From: a bacterium
GTDB taxonomy: Bacteria; Bacillota; Clostridia; Oscillospirales; Oscillospiraceae
Direction: 5' to 3'
Assembly: GCA_019424865.1 (NCBI GenBank)
Contig: JAHYYS010000051.1
Location: forward strand, 1 to 19,128
DNA length: 19,128 bases
Below, piece after piece: positions 5,745 to 12,634 of the stretch (position 1 is its first letter; every line of letters starts with the position of its first letter). The notes beneath the pieces were generated by a model, which saw only the letters and a list, made by a program, of their open reading frames with translations, did not search any database and was not told the origin of the DNA. A program made the translations under genes and the position numbers.

Positions 5745-5780
5745 AGCGCCTCCGGCCCTGGTATCGGGGCCGGAGGCGTC
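5745..5780. terminator. Terminator hairpin of the M56 gene, right direct repeat of element copy 1
   Basis: Exact copy of 5357-5392, followed by TTCGTTTTCT. It lies eight bases beyond the stop codon of the minus-strand M56 gene, so the pre-insertion hairpin probably served both convergent genes. Confidence 0.85.
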
Positions 5781-5788
5781 TTCGTTTT

Positions 5789-7066
5789 CTATTGGTCTCC
5801 GGGCAGCAGTATCCGGTACTCCCCCGGCTGGGGGGCGCTGGCATTCCTCGTACAGTGTATCTCTATGCCATAGCGCGGCGTCTCCTCCCGGCGGTACAGA
5901 ATCTGCTGCCAGGCCCCCGCTCCGTCCTGAAATTTCACCGAGGCGAAGGAGCCGCTCCCCTTGAAATAGAAGGTGGTGTCCGCATCCCAGTCCAGCTGTT
6001 CCGCCGCCTGTTCCCAGATGTCCATCCGCTCCATCTCCTGAAGGACGTCCGCCCTCAGCGCCCGGTTATTTGGGGCCCCGCCCAGCAGGAACAGCGCCAG
6101 AAGGAGGGCCGCCGCCCACCCCAACAGCCACCTGAGGTCCCGGGCGCCGGGCCGCCAGTCGACGGCCTTCTTCACCCGCAGGGCGGCGTCACACTCCCCA
6201 AAGGAGGTCAGGCCGCCCCACACCGGCTTATCGCTGGCCAATTCCACCAGGGTTCGTGCGTAGTCCCGGCGGCCCTTCTCGTCCAGACGGTCCATGACGC
6301 CCCGGTCGCAGGCGAGCTCCATGTCCCGGCGGAACAGAAGATAGCCCGCCCAGACCAGCGGGCTCCAGAAGCAGAAGCACCAGACCACTGTGGCCAGCCC
6401 CTGGAGCCAGGGGTGGTGCCGCTTGGCGTGCTCCCGCTCGTGGAGCAGGACCAGCTTCATCTGCTCCGGAGGCAGCTCCTGCTGAAGAAAAATCTCATGA
6501 TACCCCACGTGCCGCACCACAAAGCTGGTGGGCAGGGCGGGGCACACTTTTATCCGGAGCTTTTTCTCCGGCCTCAGCCCCAGGGCCTCATAGCCCTCCG
6601 GGTCCAGCTCCCTGGCATTTCGTGTCAGCCGCTCCACCCCTCTGTCCCCCCGGCAGGCCAGGAAAAAGGCCAGCACCCAGTAGATCAGCACCAGGCCCCC
6701 CAGGATCTCCGCCCCTCTCTGGGACACGGGGAAGGCGACAGCCTCTCCCCCGGGCAGGGCAAGACAGTAGGTCCCCGCCTCCCGGATCTCCGGAATAAAC
6801 CAGGGGAGATTGGATGACCCGTCTATGGGAGTCCTGGCCGTGACCAGCTGGCGCAGGCTGATGGGCAGGGGAATCCGCCCCATCAGCTCCATCCAAATGG
6901 GCATAAACCCCGCCAGCCACACCACCCCCCACAGGAACATCCGCTGTCCCGGGGTGAGCAGCCGGTTGGTCACCGGCCGCAGGATCAGCAGAACCCCGAT
7001 CACCAGGCTCAGGTAGATCCCACAGTTCAGAATCTCATAGGTGCCTTCGCGGAAAAGAACCACCAT
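5789..7066 (-). CDS. M56 family membrane metallopeptidase (BlaR1/MecR1-like), second copy
   Basis: 425 residues. Hydrophobic segments occur near residues 12-30, 44-60, 119-138 and 302-322. A cytoplasmic zinc peptidase domain carries HEREH (His209, Glu210, His213) with Glu250 in DMELACDRGV as the likely third zinc ligand. BlaR1-type proteins cleave or trigger cleavage of a BlaI-type repressor in response to envelope stress or beta-lactams. The C-terminal part beyond the last membrane segment is only about 100 residues and has no penicillin-binding sensor motif, so the stimulus is unknown. Start ATG at 7066 follows GGGGGAGGGG. It is paralogous to the M56 gene upstream (both have RPVTNRLL and LTSFGECDAALRV or TSFGECDAALRV) and lies behind a blaI remnant. 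Confidence 0.85.
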   Translation of the reverse strand: MVVLFREGTYEILNCGIYLSLVIGVLLILRPVTNRLLTPGQRMFLWGVVWLAGFMPIWMELMGRIPLPISLRQLVTARTPIDGSSNLPWFIPEIREAGTYCLALPGGEAVAFPVSQRGAEILGGLVLIYWVLAFFLACRGDRGVERLTRNARELDPEGYEALGLRPEKKLRIKVCPALPTSFVVRHVGYHEIFLQQELPPEQMKLVLLHEREHAKRHHPWLQGLATVVWCFCFWSPLVWAGYLLFRRDMELACDRGVMDRLDEKGRRDYARTLVELASDKPVWGGLTSFGECDAALRVKKAVDWRPGARDLRWLLGWAAALLLALFLLGGAPNNRALRADVLQEMERMDIWEQAAEQLDWDADTTFYFKGSGSFASVKFQDGAGAWQQILYRREETPRYGIEIHCTRNASAPQPGEYRILLPGDQ

Positions 7067-7069
7067 CGC

Positions 7070-7144
7070 CTACCCCTCCCCCATTTTCTCGTCGTTCAGG
7101 CCCTTGGGCTCCTCCCCGGCCGGCCTGCGGCAGCTGTTCGTCAT
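7070..7144 (-). pseudogene. C-terminal remnant of a second blaI-type repressor gene
   Basis: The 24 codons before the stop at 7070-7072 read MTNSCRRPAGEEPKGLNDEKMGEG. The intact repressor at 8546-8899 ends MTAFLSGRKLTREEAEELKRLIDEKMGEG. Identity at the very end (DEKMGEG), the shared GEE/REE and K-L-D spacing, and nearly identical DNA around the stop (GACGAGAAAATGGGGGAGGG) indicate common descent. The stop lies three bases before the M56 start, mirroring the intact blaI-M56 junction. It implies duplication of a blaI-M56 pair followed by loss of most of one repressor gene. It could extend a little further upstream, to about 7190. Confidence 0.65.
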
Positions 7145-7216
7145 AACCGTTTCACAGATCCCCCCGATGTCCTGCAAAACTCCCACGGCCGGTCCCGCCT
7201 TTCTCCCCCGTTTCCG

Positions 7217-8542
7217 TCACAGAATTTTGTCGTACTCCTCCAGACTGGGGGTGCGCAGAATCTCATGAAGGCTGCCGATGGAATAATCCTCCCGGGCCCC
7301 TCTCCAGAGGAAGCAAATCAGCCACCACCGGCCGTCCCCGTCCTGAACCACCAGCTGCTCCGGGGTGCGGGACCAGACCTCCGTTGGGGCCCAGTCCGGC
7401 TCCTCCAGCTTCCGGGCTGTCTCCTGCACCCACGCCCCGCCGGACACATAGGCCGCCCAGTCCTCCGGAACAGCCCCCCGGACCGGCGCAAAGCGGCTCC
7501 AAACGGGCCCGCCGCAGTAGAAAAACAACACCATCAGAACTGCCAGCAGGAGCGAGGCGGCAGTGCGAACCCTGCTTTCGGGCTTCCAGCTGACTGCCCG
7601 GCGCACCCGCAGGGCGGCGTCGCACTCCCCAAAGGAGGTCACGGTCCCCCATAAGTGCCGCCCGGAGCCCAGTTCCACCAGCGCGCGGGTATAGTCCCGC
7701 CGGTCCCGATCCCCCAGCTTCTTCAGCACCGCCTGGTCGCAGGCCAGCTCCATGTCCCGGCAGGTGAGGCGGTAGGCCAGCCAGATCACCGGGTTCCAGG
7801 CGTGGAAGCCCATGGCAAGGGCCATCCACCCCTTGCAGATGGGGTGCCGCAGGCGGATATGCTCCATCTCGTGGAGGAGGACCAGCCTCATCCGCTCCCG
7901 GGGCAGTTCCCGCTGCAGGCAGATCACATACCTTACTCCGTCCCCTATCCCGGTATAGTGCCCATAATAGACAAAGCTGGCGGGCAGGCCGCCGCACAGG
8001 CACACCGCCACATTTGTTCGGGTGATGCCGTACTCCTCCAGGGCCGTCTGGTCCAGCCGCTCCCCCTGCTGGGCCAGGCGGCGCAGCCGCCGCTCCTGCC
8101 GAATGCTCCACACCAGTACGCCCACGGCGAGGACAAGGAACACCCCTCCCAGCACCGGAAGCGCGCGCTCCAGCAGCGCTGCGTCCAGGGGGATCTCCGC
8201 GCCCCCCGGCAGGGCAATGGAGGCGGCCCCGTCCGCCCCCGCCCCGTCGGGCAGAAACAGAGGGGCGGCAGACCGCTCCCCCCGCTCTCCCACCCGGGGG
8301 ACGACCAGGTCCCGGAAGGAGAAGGGGACAGGCAGTATCCAGGCCAAAACCTCATACCACGTGATCAGAACAGCCGCCAGCCACCCCACTGCCCACAGCC
8401 ACACCCGATGCCGGGGCCGCAGCAGCCGGTTGGTCACCGGCCGCAGAAGGATCAGGGCGCCGAAGGTGAGCCCTTCCAGGATCCCAAAGTTGATGCAGTA
8501 TACCGCTACCCATCCCCACAGGTGCAGCCACTGTTCCGCCAC
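7217..8542 (-). CDS. M56 family membrane metallopeptidase (BlaR1/MecR1-like), first copy
   Basis: 441 residues. Membrane segments lie near residues 10-33, 46-70, 127-146 and 322-338. The zinc motif is HEMEH (His224, Glu225, His228), with Glu265 in DMELACDQAV. The region LPRERMRLVLLHEMEHIRLRHP is characteristic of the family. The tail of about 100 residues after the last membrane segment is tryptophan-rich (DGRWWLICFLW) and lacks a penicillin-binding SxxK domain. It would respond to an unknown signal and relieve repression by the BlaI protein encoded just upstream. The start is GTG 8542 (or the adjoining TTG 8545), three bases or fewer after the repressor stop, with GGGGGAGGG inside the repressor's last codons, so translation is probably coupled. 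Confidence 0.85.
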   Translation of the reverse strand: MAEQWLHLWGWVAVYCINFGILEGLTFGALILLRPVTNRLLRPRHRVWLWAVGWLAAVLITWYEVLAWILPVPFSFRDLVVPRVGERGERSAAPLFLPDGAGADGAASIALPGGAEIPLDAALLERALPVLGGVFLVLAVGVLVWSIRQERRLRRLAQQGERLDQTALEEYGITRTNVAVCLCGGLPASFVYYGHYTGIGDGVRYVICLQRELPRERMRLVLLHEMEHIRLRHPICKGWMALAMGFHAWNPVIWLAYRLTCRDMELACDQAVLKKLGDRDRRDYTRALVELGSGRHLWGTVTSFGECDAALRVRRAVSWKPESRVRTAASLLLAVLMVLFFYCGGPVWSRFAPVRGAVPEDWAAYVSGGAWVQETARKLEEPDWAPTEVWSRTPEQLVVQDGDGRWWLICFLWRGAREDYSIGSLHEILRTPSLEEYDKIL

Positions 8543-8545
8543 AAC

Positions 8546-8899
8546 TCATCCCTCCCCCATTTTCTCGTCGATCAGGCGCTTGAGCTCCTCCGCCTCCTCC
8601 CTTGTCAGCTTCCGGCCGCTGAGAAAGGCGGTCATAAACAGGGACAGGCCCCCGACCCGCTCCACCAGCTCCTCCCCCTGGGCCCGGATGGCCTCCTCCC
8701 GGGTGAGGACGGGGGTGACCACGGTGTTTTCATGGCGCAGCGCCCCCTTGTTCTTCAGCCTGCGCAGGACGGTGTAGGTGGTGGACTTGTTCCACCCCAG
8801 CTTTTCCCGGCAAAGCTCCACCAGGTGCGTGGAGTTCACCGCCCCGGCGTCCCACAGCACCTCCATCAGCTTGTACTCCCCTTCAAACAGCTTTTCCAT
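8546..8899 (-). CDS. BlaI/MecI/CopY family winged-helix repressor
   Basis: 117 residues, about the usual length. The N-terminal winged helix (residues 1-70) shows KLFEGEYKLMEVLWDAGAV, then LVELCREKLGWNKSTTYTVL as recognition helix region and RRLKNKGAL as the start of the wing. The C-terminal dimerisation helix is GRKLTREEAEELKRLIDEK. The family represses its own operon and is inactivated by proteolysis triggered by an M56 partner, encoded directly downstream here. Start ATG at 8899 has GGAGG eight bases upstream. Two palindromes, GTTTATnnnnATAAAC, overlap its promoter and are the likely operators. No beta-lactamase gene is present, so the regulon is probably the operon itself plus perhaps the divergent lipoprotein. 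Confidence 0.92.
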   Translation of the reverse strand: MEKLFEGEYKLMEVLWDAGAVNSTHLVELCREKLGWNKSTTYTVLRRLKNKGALRHENTVVTPVLTREEAIRAQGEELVERVGGLSLFMTAFLSGRKLTREEAEELKRLIDEKMGEG

Positions 8900-8915
8900 T
8901 GTCCCGCCTCCACAA

Positions 8916-8962
8916 GTTTATTTTAATAAACCTTCCTCTGTCTGAAGTTTATCAAAATAAAC
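8916..8962. promoter_or_regulatory. Two operator palindromes for the BlaI-type repressor
   Basis: GTTTATTTTAATAAAC (8916-8931) and GTTTATCAAAATAAAC (8947-8962) are 16-base inverted repeats sharing GTTTAT....ATAAAC, with centres 31 bp apart (three helical turns). The second fills the spacer between -35 and -10 of the blaI promoter, the first lies just after the transcription start. This is the expected geometry for autorepression. The half-site differs from the classical staphylococcal TACA/TGTA core. Confidence 0.75.
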
Positions 8963-8974
8963 CTCATTTGTCAA
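8946..8974 (-). promoter_or_regulatory. Promoter of the blaI-M56 operon
   Basis: Minus-strand TTGACA (8969-8974), 17 bp, TAAACT (8946-8951). The spacer contains one operator palindrome. Confidence 0.75.
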
Positions 8975-9036
8975 GGGGATCTGCTCGCCCTGCCCCGCCC
9001 CGCTGCAAAAAACCATGGGAATTTTTTATTTTTTTC

Positions 9037-9065
9037 TTGCTTTTTTCCGCCCGCTTCCCTATAAT
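9037..9065 (+). promoter_or_regulatory. Promoter of the C39-like lipoprotein gene
   Basis: TTGCTT (9037-9042), 17 bp, consensus TATAAT (9060-9065), preceded by an A/T-rich tract (9007-9036) that could act as an UP element. Start near 9072. Confidence 0.75.
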
Positions 9066-9130
9066 AGGTATGTTGCGCCTGCGCGCAGAAATTTTGAAGT
9101 GCTGTGCAAACAGCGAAAGGAGATCGAGAG

Positions 9131-9991
9131 ATGAAAAAAACAGTCACTCTGACACTGGCGTCCGTTCTGCTGCTGGGCCTGCTGGCCGGCTGCGGGGAAC
9201 AAAATGGAGGCCAGTCGGCCGGGGCGGCGGACACATCCCTTGCGGATGCCACCAACCAGTCCGTGACGAGCACGGACAGCGGAAATTTTTCCGATGAGAT
9301 GAAGATTCCTTATGCCGTCGACCTGTCCCCGGAGGACGGGTCCGACTCGGTGGAGCGGCAGGGCGACCACGCCGACTCCATCTACTTCGCCCATCCGGAC
9401 TTCTATCACATGGAGTCCACGGATACCCTGACCATCCTCCCCCAGTTCCAGACCATCCAGCAGACCAGCGAGTGGAGCTGCGGCGTCACCTCCGCCCTGA
9501 TGGTACTCAACTGGTACGGCATGCTGGGGGACTGGAACGAGGAGACGCTGGCGAATCTGCGCCACTCTCTGGACGGAACAGAGATGGAGGGCTATCCCGG
9601 CACCACTCTGGTGCAGCTTCTGGATATCTTTGACGGCGTCGGCGGCTTTACTTATACCTCCACTTTGGACTGTGAAGACGTGTACAGCGAATTCACGCTG
9701 GACACCATTCAGGAGACGCTGGCCCAGGGCACGCCCATTCTCATCGCCTGGAACGACTGGGGCGGACACTGGCAGGTCATCATCGGCTATGACACCCTGG
9801 GGACCGAGACCACCCAGGACGACGTGATCATCGTGGCCGACCCCTATGACTCCACCGACCACAACCAGGACGGCTACGGCATCTATCCCGCCGAGCGGTT
9901 CTATTACAACTTTACCATGTACAACCAGTTTACCGAGGAGGAGGGCGGCAACGACATGCTTTTTGTCATTGCCCAGCCCGCCCAGGCCTAA
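9131..9991 (+). CDS. C39-like papain-fold lipoprotein
   Basis: 286 residues. The N-terminus MKKTVTLTLASVLLLGLLAG is a lipoprotein signal peptide with Cys21 as the lipidated residue (LLAGC), so the protein is anchored outside the membrane. After a Ser/Thr/Asp-rich linker, residues 100-285 form a Peptidase_C39_2-type domain. Visible are a Gln near 110-111, Cys117 (EWSCGVTSALMVLNWYG), His213 (GGHWQVIIGYD) and Asp237 (VADPYD), the expected Gln-Cys-His-Asp set. It may cleave peptides outside the cell or act on cell-wall material; the substrate is unknown and no bacteriocin exporter is near. Start ATG 9131 is preceded by AAAGGAG. It is divergent from the blaI operon with operators in the shared intergenic region. 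Confidence 0.85.
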   Translation: MKKTVTLTLASVLLLGLLAGCGEQNGGQSAGAADTSLADATNQSVTSTDSGNFSDEMKIPYAVDLSPEDGSDSVERQGDHADSIYFAHPDFYHMESTDTLTILPQFQTIQQTSEWSCGVTSALMVLNWYGMLGDWNEETLANLRHSLDGTEMEGYPGTTLVQLLDIFDGVGGFTYTSTLDCEDVYSEFTLDTIQETLAQGTPILIAWNDWGGHWQVIIGYDTLGTETTQDDVIIVADPYDSTDHNQDGYGIYPAERFYYNFTMYNQFTEEEGGNDMLFVIAQPAQA

Positions 9992-10012
9992 CCCGTATTC
10001 CCGGCCAAAACA

Positions 10013-10043
10013 AAGCTGAAGGGCCGCCCCACAGGGGCGGCCC
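10013..10043. terminator. Terminator hairpin after the lipoprotein gene, left direct repeat of element copy 2
   Basis: Stem GGGCCGCCCC-ACA-GGGGCGGCCC, 22 bases after the lipoprotein stop. The 31 bases recur exactly at 10334-10364, though the first seven (AAGCTGA) also match the end of the element itself. Confidence 0.85.
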
Positions 10044-10340
10044 GAGACTGTCGAAAAAGCGGCTTGTCAATTTCAATCAATTGACAAGCCGCTTTTTCGA
10101 GAAAGGCTGCACGAAAGACAGTCCTCGATGTCGTCGTCACAAGCTGCGGATCGCTTGTATCCGTGTAAACCCGGATACTCGTTCCCTCCGCTGCTCCTCC
10201 TCTCCCACGAAAAAGTCGGACTGTCTTTCGTGAGAGGAGTCATTTCCGACGTACACGCCGCCGGAAATGACGGATTCAATTTGATTCCTGCGGCTGCGGC
10301 CGCAGGAACTCCTTGCAGGAGGGCTTTGCCGGCAAGCTGA
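10044..10340 (+). mobile_element. Structured terminator-nested repeat element, copy 2 (about 297 bp)
   Basis: Same orientation as copy 1 and near-identical over several blocks: the first 28 bases, CTCGATGTCGTCGTCACAAG, GCTGCTCCTCCTCTCCCACG and the last 60 or so. Helices: 22-bp palindrome 10051-10072/10079-10100; a 15-bp perfect long-range stem 10110-10124/10218-10232 (CACGAAAGACAGTCC with its complement), corresponding to 5459-5466/5630-5637 of copy 1 but with different sequence; 10239-10247/10263-10271; and 10285-10294/10299-10308 with TGCG loop. It lacks the extra 20-bp hairpin of copy 1. It sits between the convergent lipoprotein and ACT genes, bracketed by duplicated hairpins. Confidence 0.8.
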
Positions 10341-10366
10341 AGGGCCGCCCCACAGGGGCGGCCCTT
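10341..10366. terminator. Terminator hairpin after the ACT gene, right direct repeat of element copy 2
   Basis: AGGGCCGCCCC-ACA-GGGGCGGCCCT. This copy retains the T-rich sequence TTGCTCTGTTTTCG on its plus-strand side and lies 24 bases from the minus-strand ACT stop. It is the distal end of the ior operon. Confidence 0.85.
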
Positions 10367-10389
10367 GCTCTGTTTTCGAAGCGGACGGC

Positions 10390-10824
10390 TTACAGCCGGT
10401 CCATCTCCTCCTGCTCCACTACCTTGATGCCCCGGGCGGCCAGCACAGACGCAGCGGCGGCGGCGTCCTCCACCCGGAAGATCATATAGGCGTGGTCCAC
10501 GTCCCTGCCGCCCAAAAAGGCGTACATGTACTCCACGTTTATCCCCGCGTCGGTCAGCACCTGAAGCACCTTGTTCAGTCCGCCGGGCACGTCGGGGATT
10601 GCCACCCCCAGCACCGGGGTAACAGATTGGACATAGCCCGCATCCTTCAGCAGGGTGGTGGTCTTATACACGTCGTCCACAATCAGTCGGACAATGCCGA
10701 AGTCCTTGGTCTCGGCCACGTTCATGGCCCGCATGTCAATCTGATTCTGGGCCAGCACCCCGGTCATGGCATACAAAGCGCCGGGCTTGTTCTCCAAAAA
10801 GACGGAAATCTGCTTGATGCTCAT
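10390..10824 (-). CDS. Tandem ACT-domain protein
   Basis: 144 residues with two ACT folds. The first opens KQISVFLENKPGALYAMTGV (residues 4-23) and the second starts near VLGVAIPDVPGGLNKVLQVL (72-91) with AGINVEYMYAF after it. ACT domains bind amino acids or other small ligands and regulate enzymes. Stand-alone double-ACT proteins are habitual neighbours of phenylacetate-CoA-ligase-like genes in anaerobes, and this one starts 14 bases after such a gene (AAAGGAGG just before the ATG). An aromatic amino acid or aryl acid ligand is an inference. It is the last gene of the operon. Confidence 0.88.
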   Translation of the reverse strand: MSIKQISVFLENKPGALYAMTGVLAQNQIDMRAMNVAETKDFGIVRLIVDDVYKTTTLLKDAGYVQSVTPVLGVAIPDVPGGLNKVLQVLTDAGINVEYMYAFLGGRDVDHAYMIFRVEDAAAAASVLAARGIKVVEQEEMDRL

Positions 10825-10838
10825 GCTTCCTTCCTCCT

Positions 10839-12140
10839 TTAAATCTTGCGCTTGTCAATGACGCGCACTGCCTTGCCCTCGCTGCGGACAATGGACTTGG
10901 GGGCCACCAGCTTCACTTTGGCATAAATACCCAGCATGGACTTCAGGGCAGCCACAATTTCCTTCTCCCGGGCGGCCACCTCGCTGAGCTGGTCGGAGAA
11001 CATCTCGGGGGTCATCTCCACCTGAACCTCAAGGGTGTCGGAGTTGTTCACCCGGTCCACAATGAGCTGATAGTTGGCGGGATAGCCGTGCTCCAGCAGC
11101 ACCGTCTCGATTTGAGAGGGGAAGACATTGACGCCCTTGATGATCAGCATGTCGTCGCTGCGGCCCATAGGCTTGCTCATCTTCACATGGGTGCGGCCGC
11201 AGGGGCAGGGCTCGTGGCTGAGCACGCAGATGTCCCGGGTGCGGTAGCGCAGCAGGGGGAAGGCCTCCTTGGTCAGGGAGGTGAACACCAGTTCTCCCTT
11301 GGCCCCGTCGGGGAGGACCTCGCCGGTATTGGGGTCGATGATTTCGGCGAGGAAGTGATCCTCATTGATGTGCATGCCGGTCTGGGCAGAGCATTCGAAG
11401 GCCACGCCGGGGCCGGACAGCTCGGTCAGGCCGTAGATGTCATAGGCCTTGATGCCCAGGGTCTTCTGGATGTCCTGGCGCATCTCCTCGCTCCAGGCCT
11501 CGGCCCCGAAAATACCCGCCTTCAGGGGGATCTGGTCGGGGGTGAGCCCCATCTCCTTCATGGTCTCGCCGATATAGGCGGCGTAAGAGGGGGTGCAGCA
11601 CAGGATGGTGGCGGAGAGGTCCCGGATGAACATGATCTGCCGCTCGGTATTGCCCGAGGAGGTGGGGATGGTGAGGCAGCCCACCTTGTGGCTGCCGCCG
11701 TTCAGGCCGGGGCCGCCGGTGAACAGGCCGTAGCCGTAGGACACCTGGCACACGTCCTCATTGGTGCCGCCGGCGGCCACAATGGCACGGGCACAGCAGT
11801 CCTCCCACAGGTCGATGTCGTGCTGGGTATAGAAGGCCACCACCCGCTTGCCGGTGGTGCCCGAGGTGGACTGGATGCGCACACAGTCCTTCAGCGGCTT
11901 GGCCACCAGACCGTAGGGATAGGCGTCCCGCAGGTCCGCCTTAGTGACGAAGGGCAGCTTGTGCAGGTCCTCGGTGCCCTTGATGTCTTCCGGGGTCACT
12001 CCCTTGGCCTCCATTTTCTTGCGGTAGTAGGGCACGTTGTCCCACACATGCTTGACCTGCTTGACCAGGCGCTCGTCCTGCCAGGCCTTGATTTGTTCCC
12101 GAGACGCGGTCTCAATCTCGGGCTGGTAATAGCGTTCCAT
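10839..12140 (-). CDS. paaK: Phenylacetate-CoA ligase family enzyme
   Basis: 433 residues, an adenylate-forming enzyme that joins an aryl acid and CoA via an acyl-AMP. The ATP-binding motif STSGTTGK spans residues 91-98. GIFGAEAWSEEMR, AYDIYGLTELSGPG and the late LLRYRTRDICVL follow in family order; CPCGRTH and the SDDMLIIKGVNVFPSQIE block mark the PaaK group. Next to iorAB it probably interconverts aryl-acetates and aryl-acetyl-CoA (ADP- or AMP-linked energy conservation is unproven). The frame is open to 12404, but the family start is MERYYQPEIE at 12140, with GGAAAGGAC upstream. crcB lies 89 bp upstream on the same strand. Confidence 0.88.
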   Translation of the reverse strand: MERYYQPEIETASREQIKAWQDERLVKQVKHVWDNVPYYRKKMEAKGVTPEDIKGTEDLHKLPFVTKADLRDAYPYGLVAKPLKDCVRIQSTSGTTGKRVVAFYTQHDIDLWEDCCARAIVAAGGTNEDVCQVSYGYGLFTGGPGLNGGSHKVGCLTIPTSSGNTERQIMFIRDLSATILCCTPSYAAYIGETMKEMGLTPDQIPLKAGIFGAEAWSEEMRQDIQKTLGIKAYDIYGLTELSGPGVAFECSAQTGMHINEDHFLAEIIDPNTGEVLPDGAKGELVFTSLTKEAFPLLRYRTRDICVLSHEPCPCGRTHVKMSKPMGRSDDMLIIKGVNVFPSQIETVLLEHGYPANYQLIVDRVNNSDTLEVQVEMTPEMFSDQLSEVAAREKEIVAALKSMLGIYAKVKLVAPKSIVRSEGKAVRVIDKRKI

Positions 12141-12229
12141 GGGTATCAGTCCTTTCCATAAAGCTTGTTTTCTCTCTTCACCGGCCCATGGCCGATGCAG
12201 TTTCCAAAAGAGGTTCACAGGGCGGGGCG

Positions 12230-12595
12230 CTAGGCCCCCTGCTGCCCCAGCCGCTGCCCCAGGGCCACGCCTGCCAGGCAGAATATCACGCTGAGGGCCA
12301 TGTAGCCCCCGCCCAGCAGCCAGCGGCCCTTCTCCAAAAGGGTCAGGCTCTCCAGCGAGAAGGTGGAAAAGGTGGTAAAGCCGCCGCACACCCCGGTCTT
12401 CCAAAAGAGGGTCCAGCCGGGGGAGATCCGCCCCTGCCCCGCCAGCCCGGCAATCAGGCCGATGAGGATGGCGCCCAGCAGATTGGTGGTCAGGGTGAGC
12501 AGCGGGAGCTCCCCCTGCCAGGGCAGCAGGCTCAGCCCGTAGCGGCCCATGGCCCCCAGGGCGCCGCCTGCGCCCACCAGCAGAAGGTTTCCCAT
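12230..12595 (-). CDS. crcB: Fluoride channel Fluc/CrcB
   Basis: 121 residues with four hydrophobic helices, a full-length dual-topology fluoride exporter. Signatures are GGALGAMGRYGL (about 10-21), the pore Asn in TTNLLGAILIGL and GVCGGFTTFSTFSLE (about 68-82) with its paired phenylalanines. AGGAGG precedes the ATG by six bases. It lies 39 bp after iorB and 89 bp before paaK, on the same strand, inside an otherwise aromatic-metabolism operon. No fluoride riboswitch is visible in the short upstream gap. Only one gene copy is present here; Fluc channels work as homo- or heterodimers. Confidence 0.92.
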   Translation of the reverse strand: MGNLLLVGAGGALGAMGRYGLSLLPWQGELPLLTLTTNLLGAILIGLIAGLAGQGRISPGWTLFWKTGVCGGFTTFSTFSLESLTLLEKGRWLLGGGYMALSVIFCLAGVALGQRLGQQGA

Positions 12596-12634
12596 CTCTG
12601 TCCTCCTAATGTTTCAGCTTGATTTCTGATAAAA

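Noticed and set aside
5357..5780. CRISPR array from direct repeats with spacer-like insert
   Set aside because: Only two repeats per locus, unrelated repeats at each locus, a 300-bp structured insert and no cas genes.
5416..5844. Open frames inside element copy 1, and similar ones in copies 2 and 3
   Set aside because: Created by palindromes read in frame; translations are not conserved between copies although the stems are, so the elements are non-coding.
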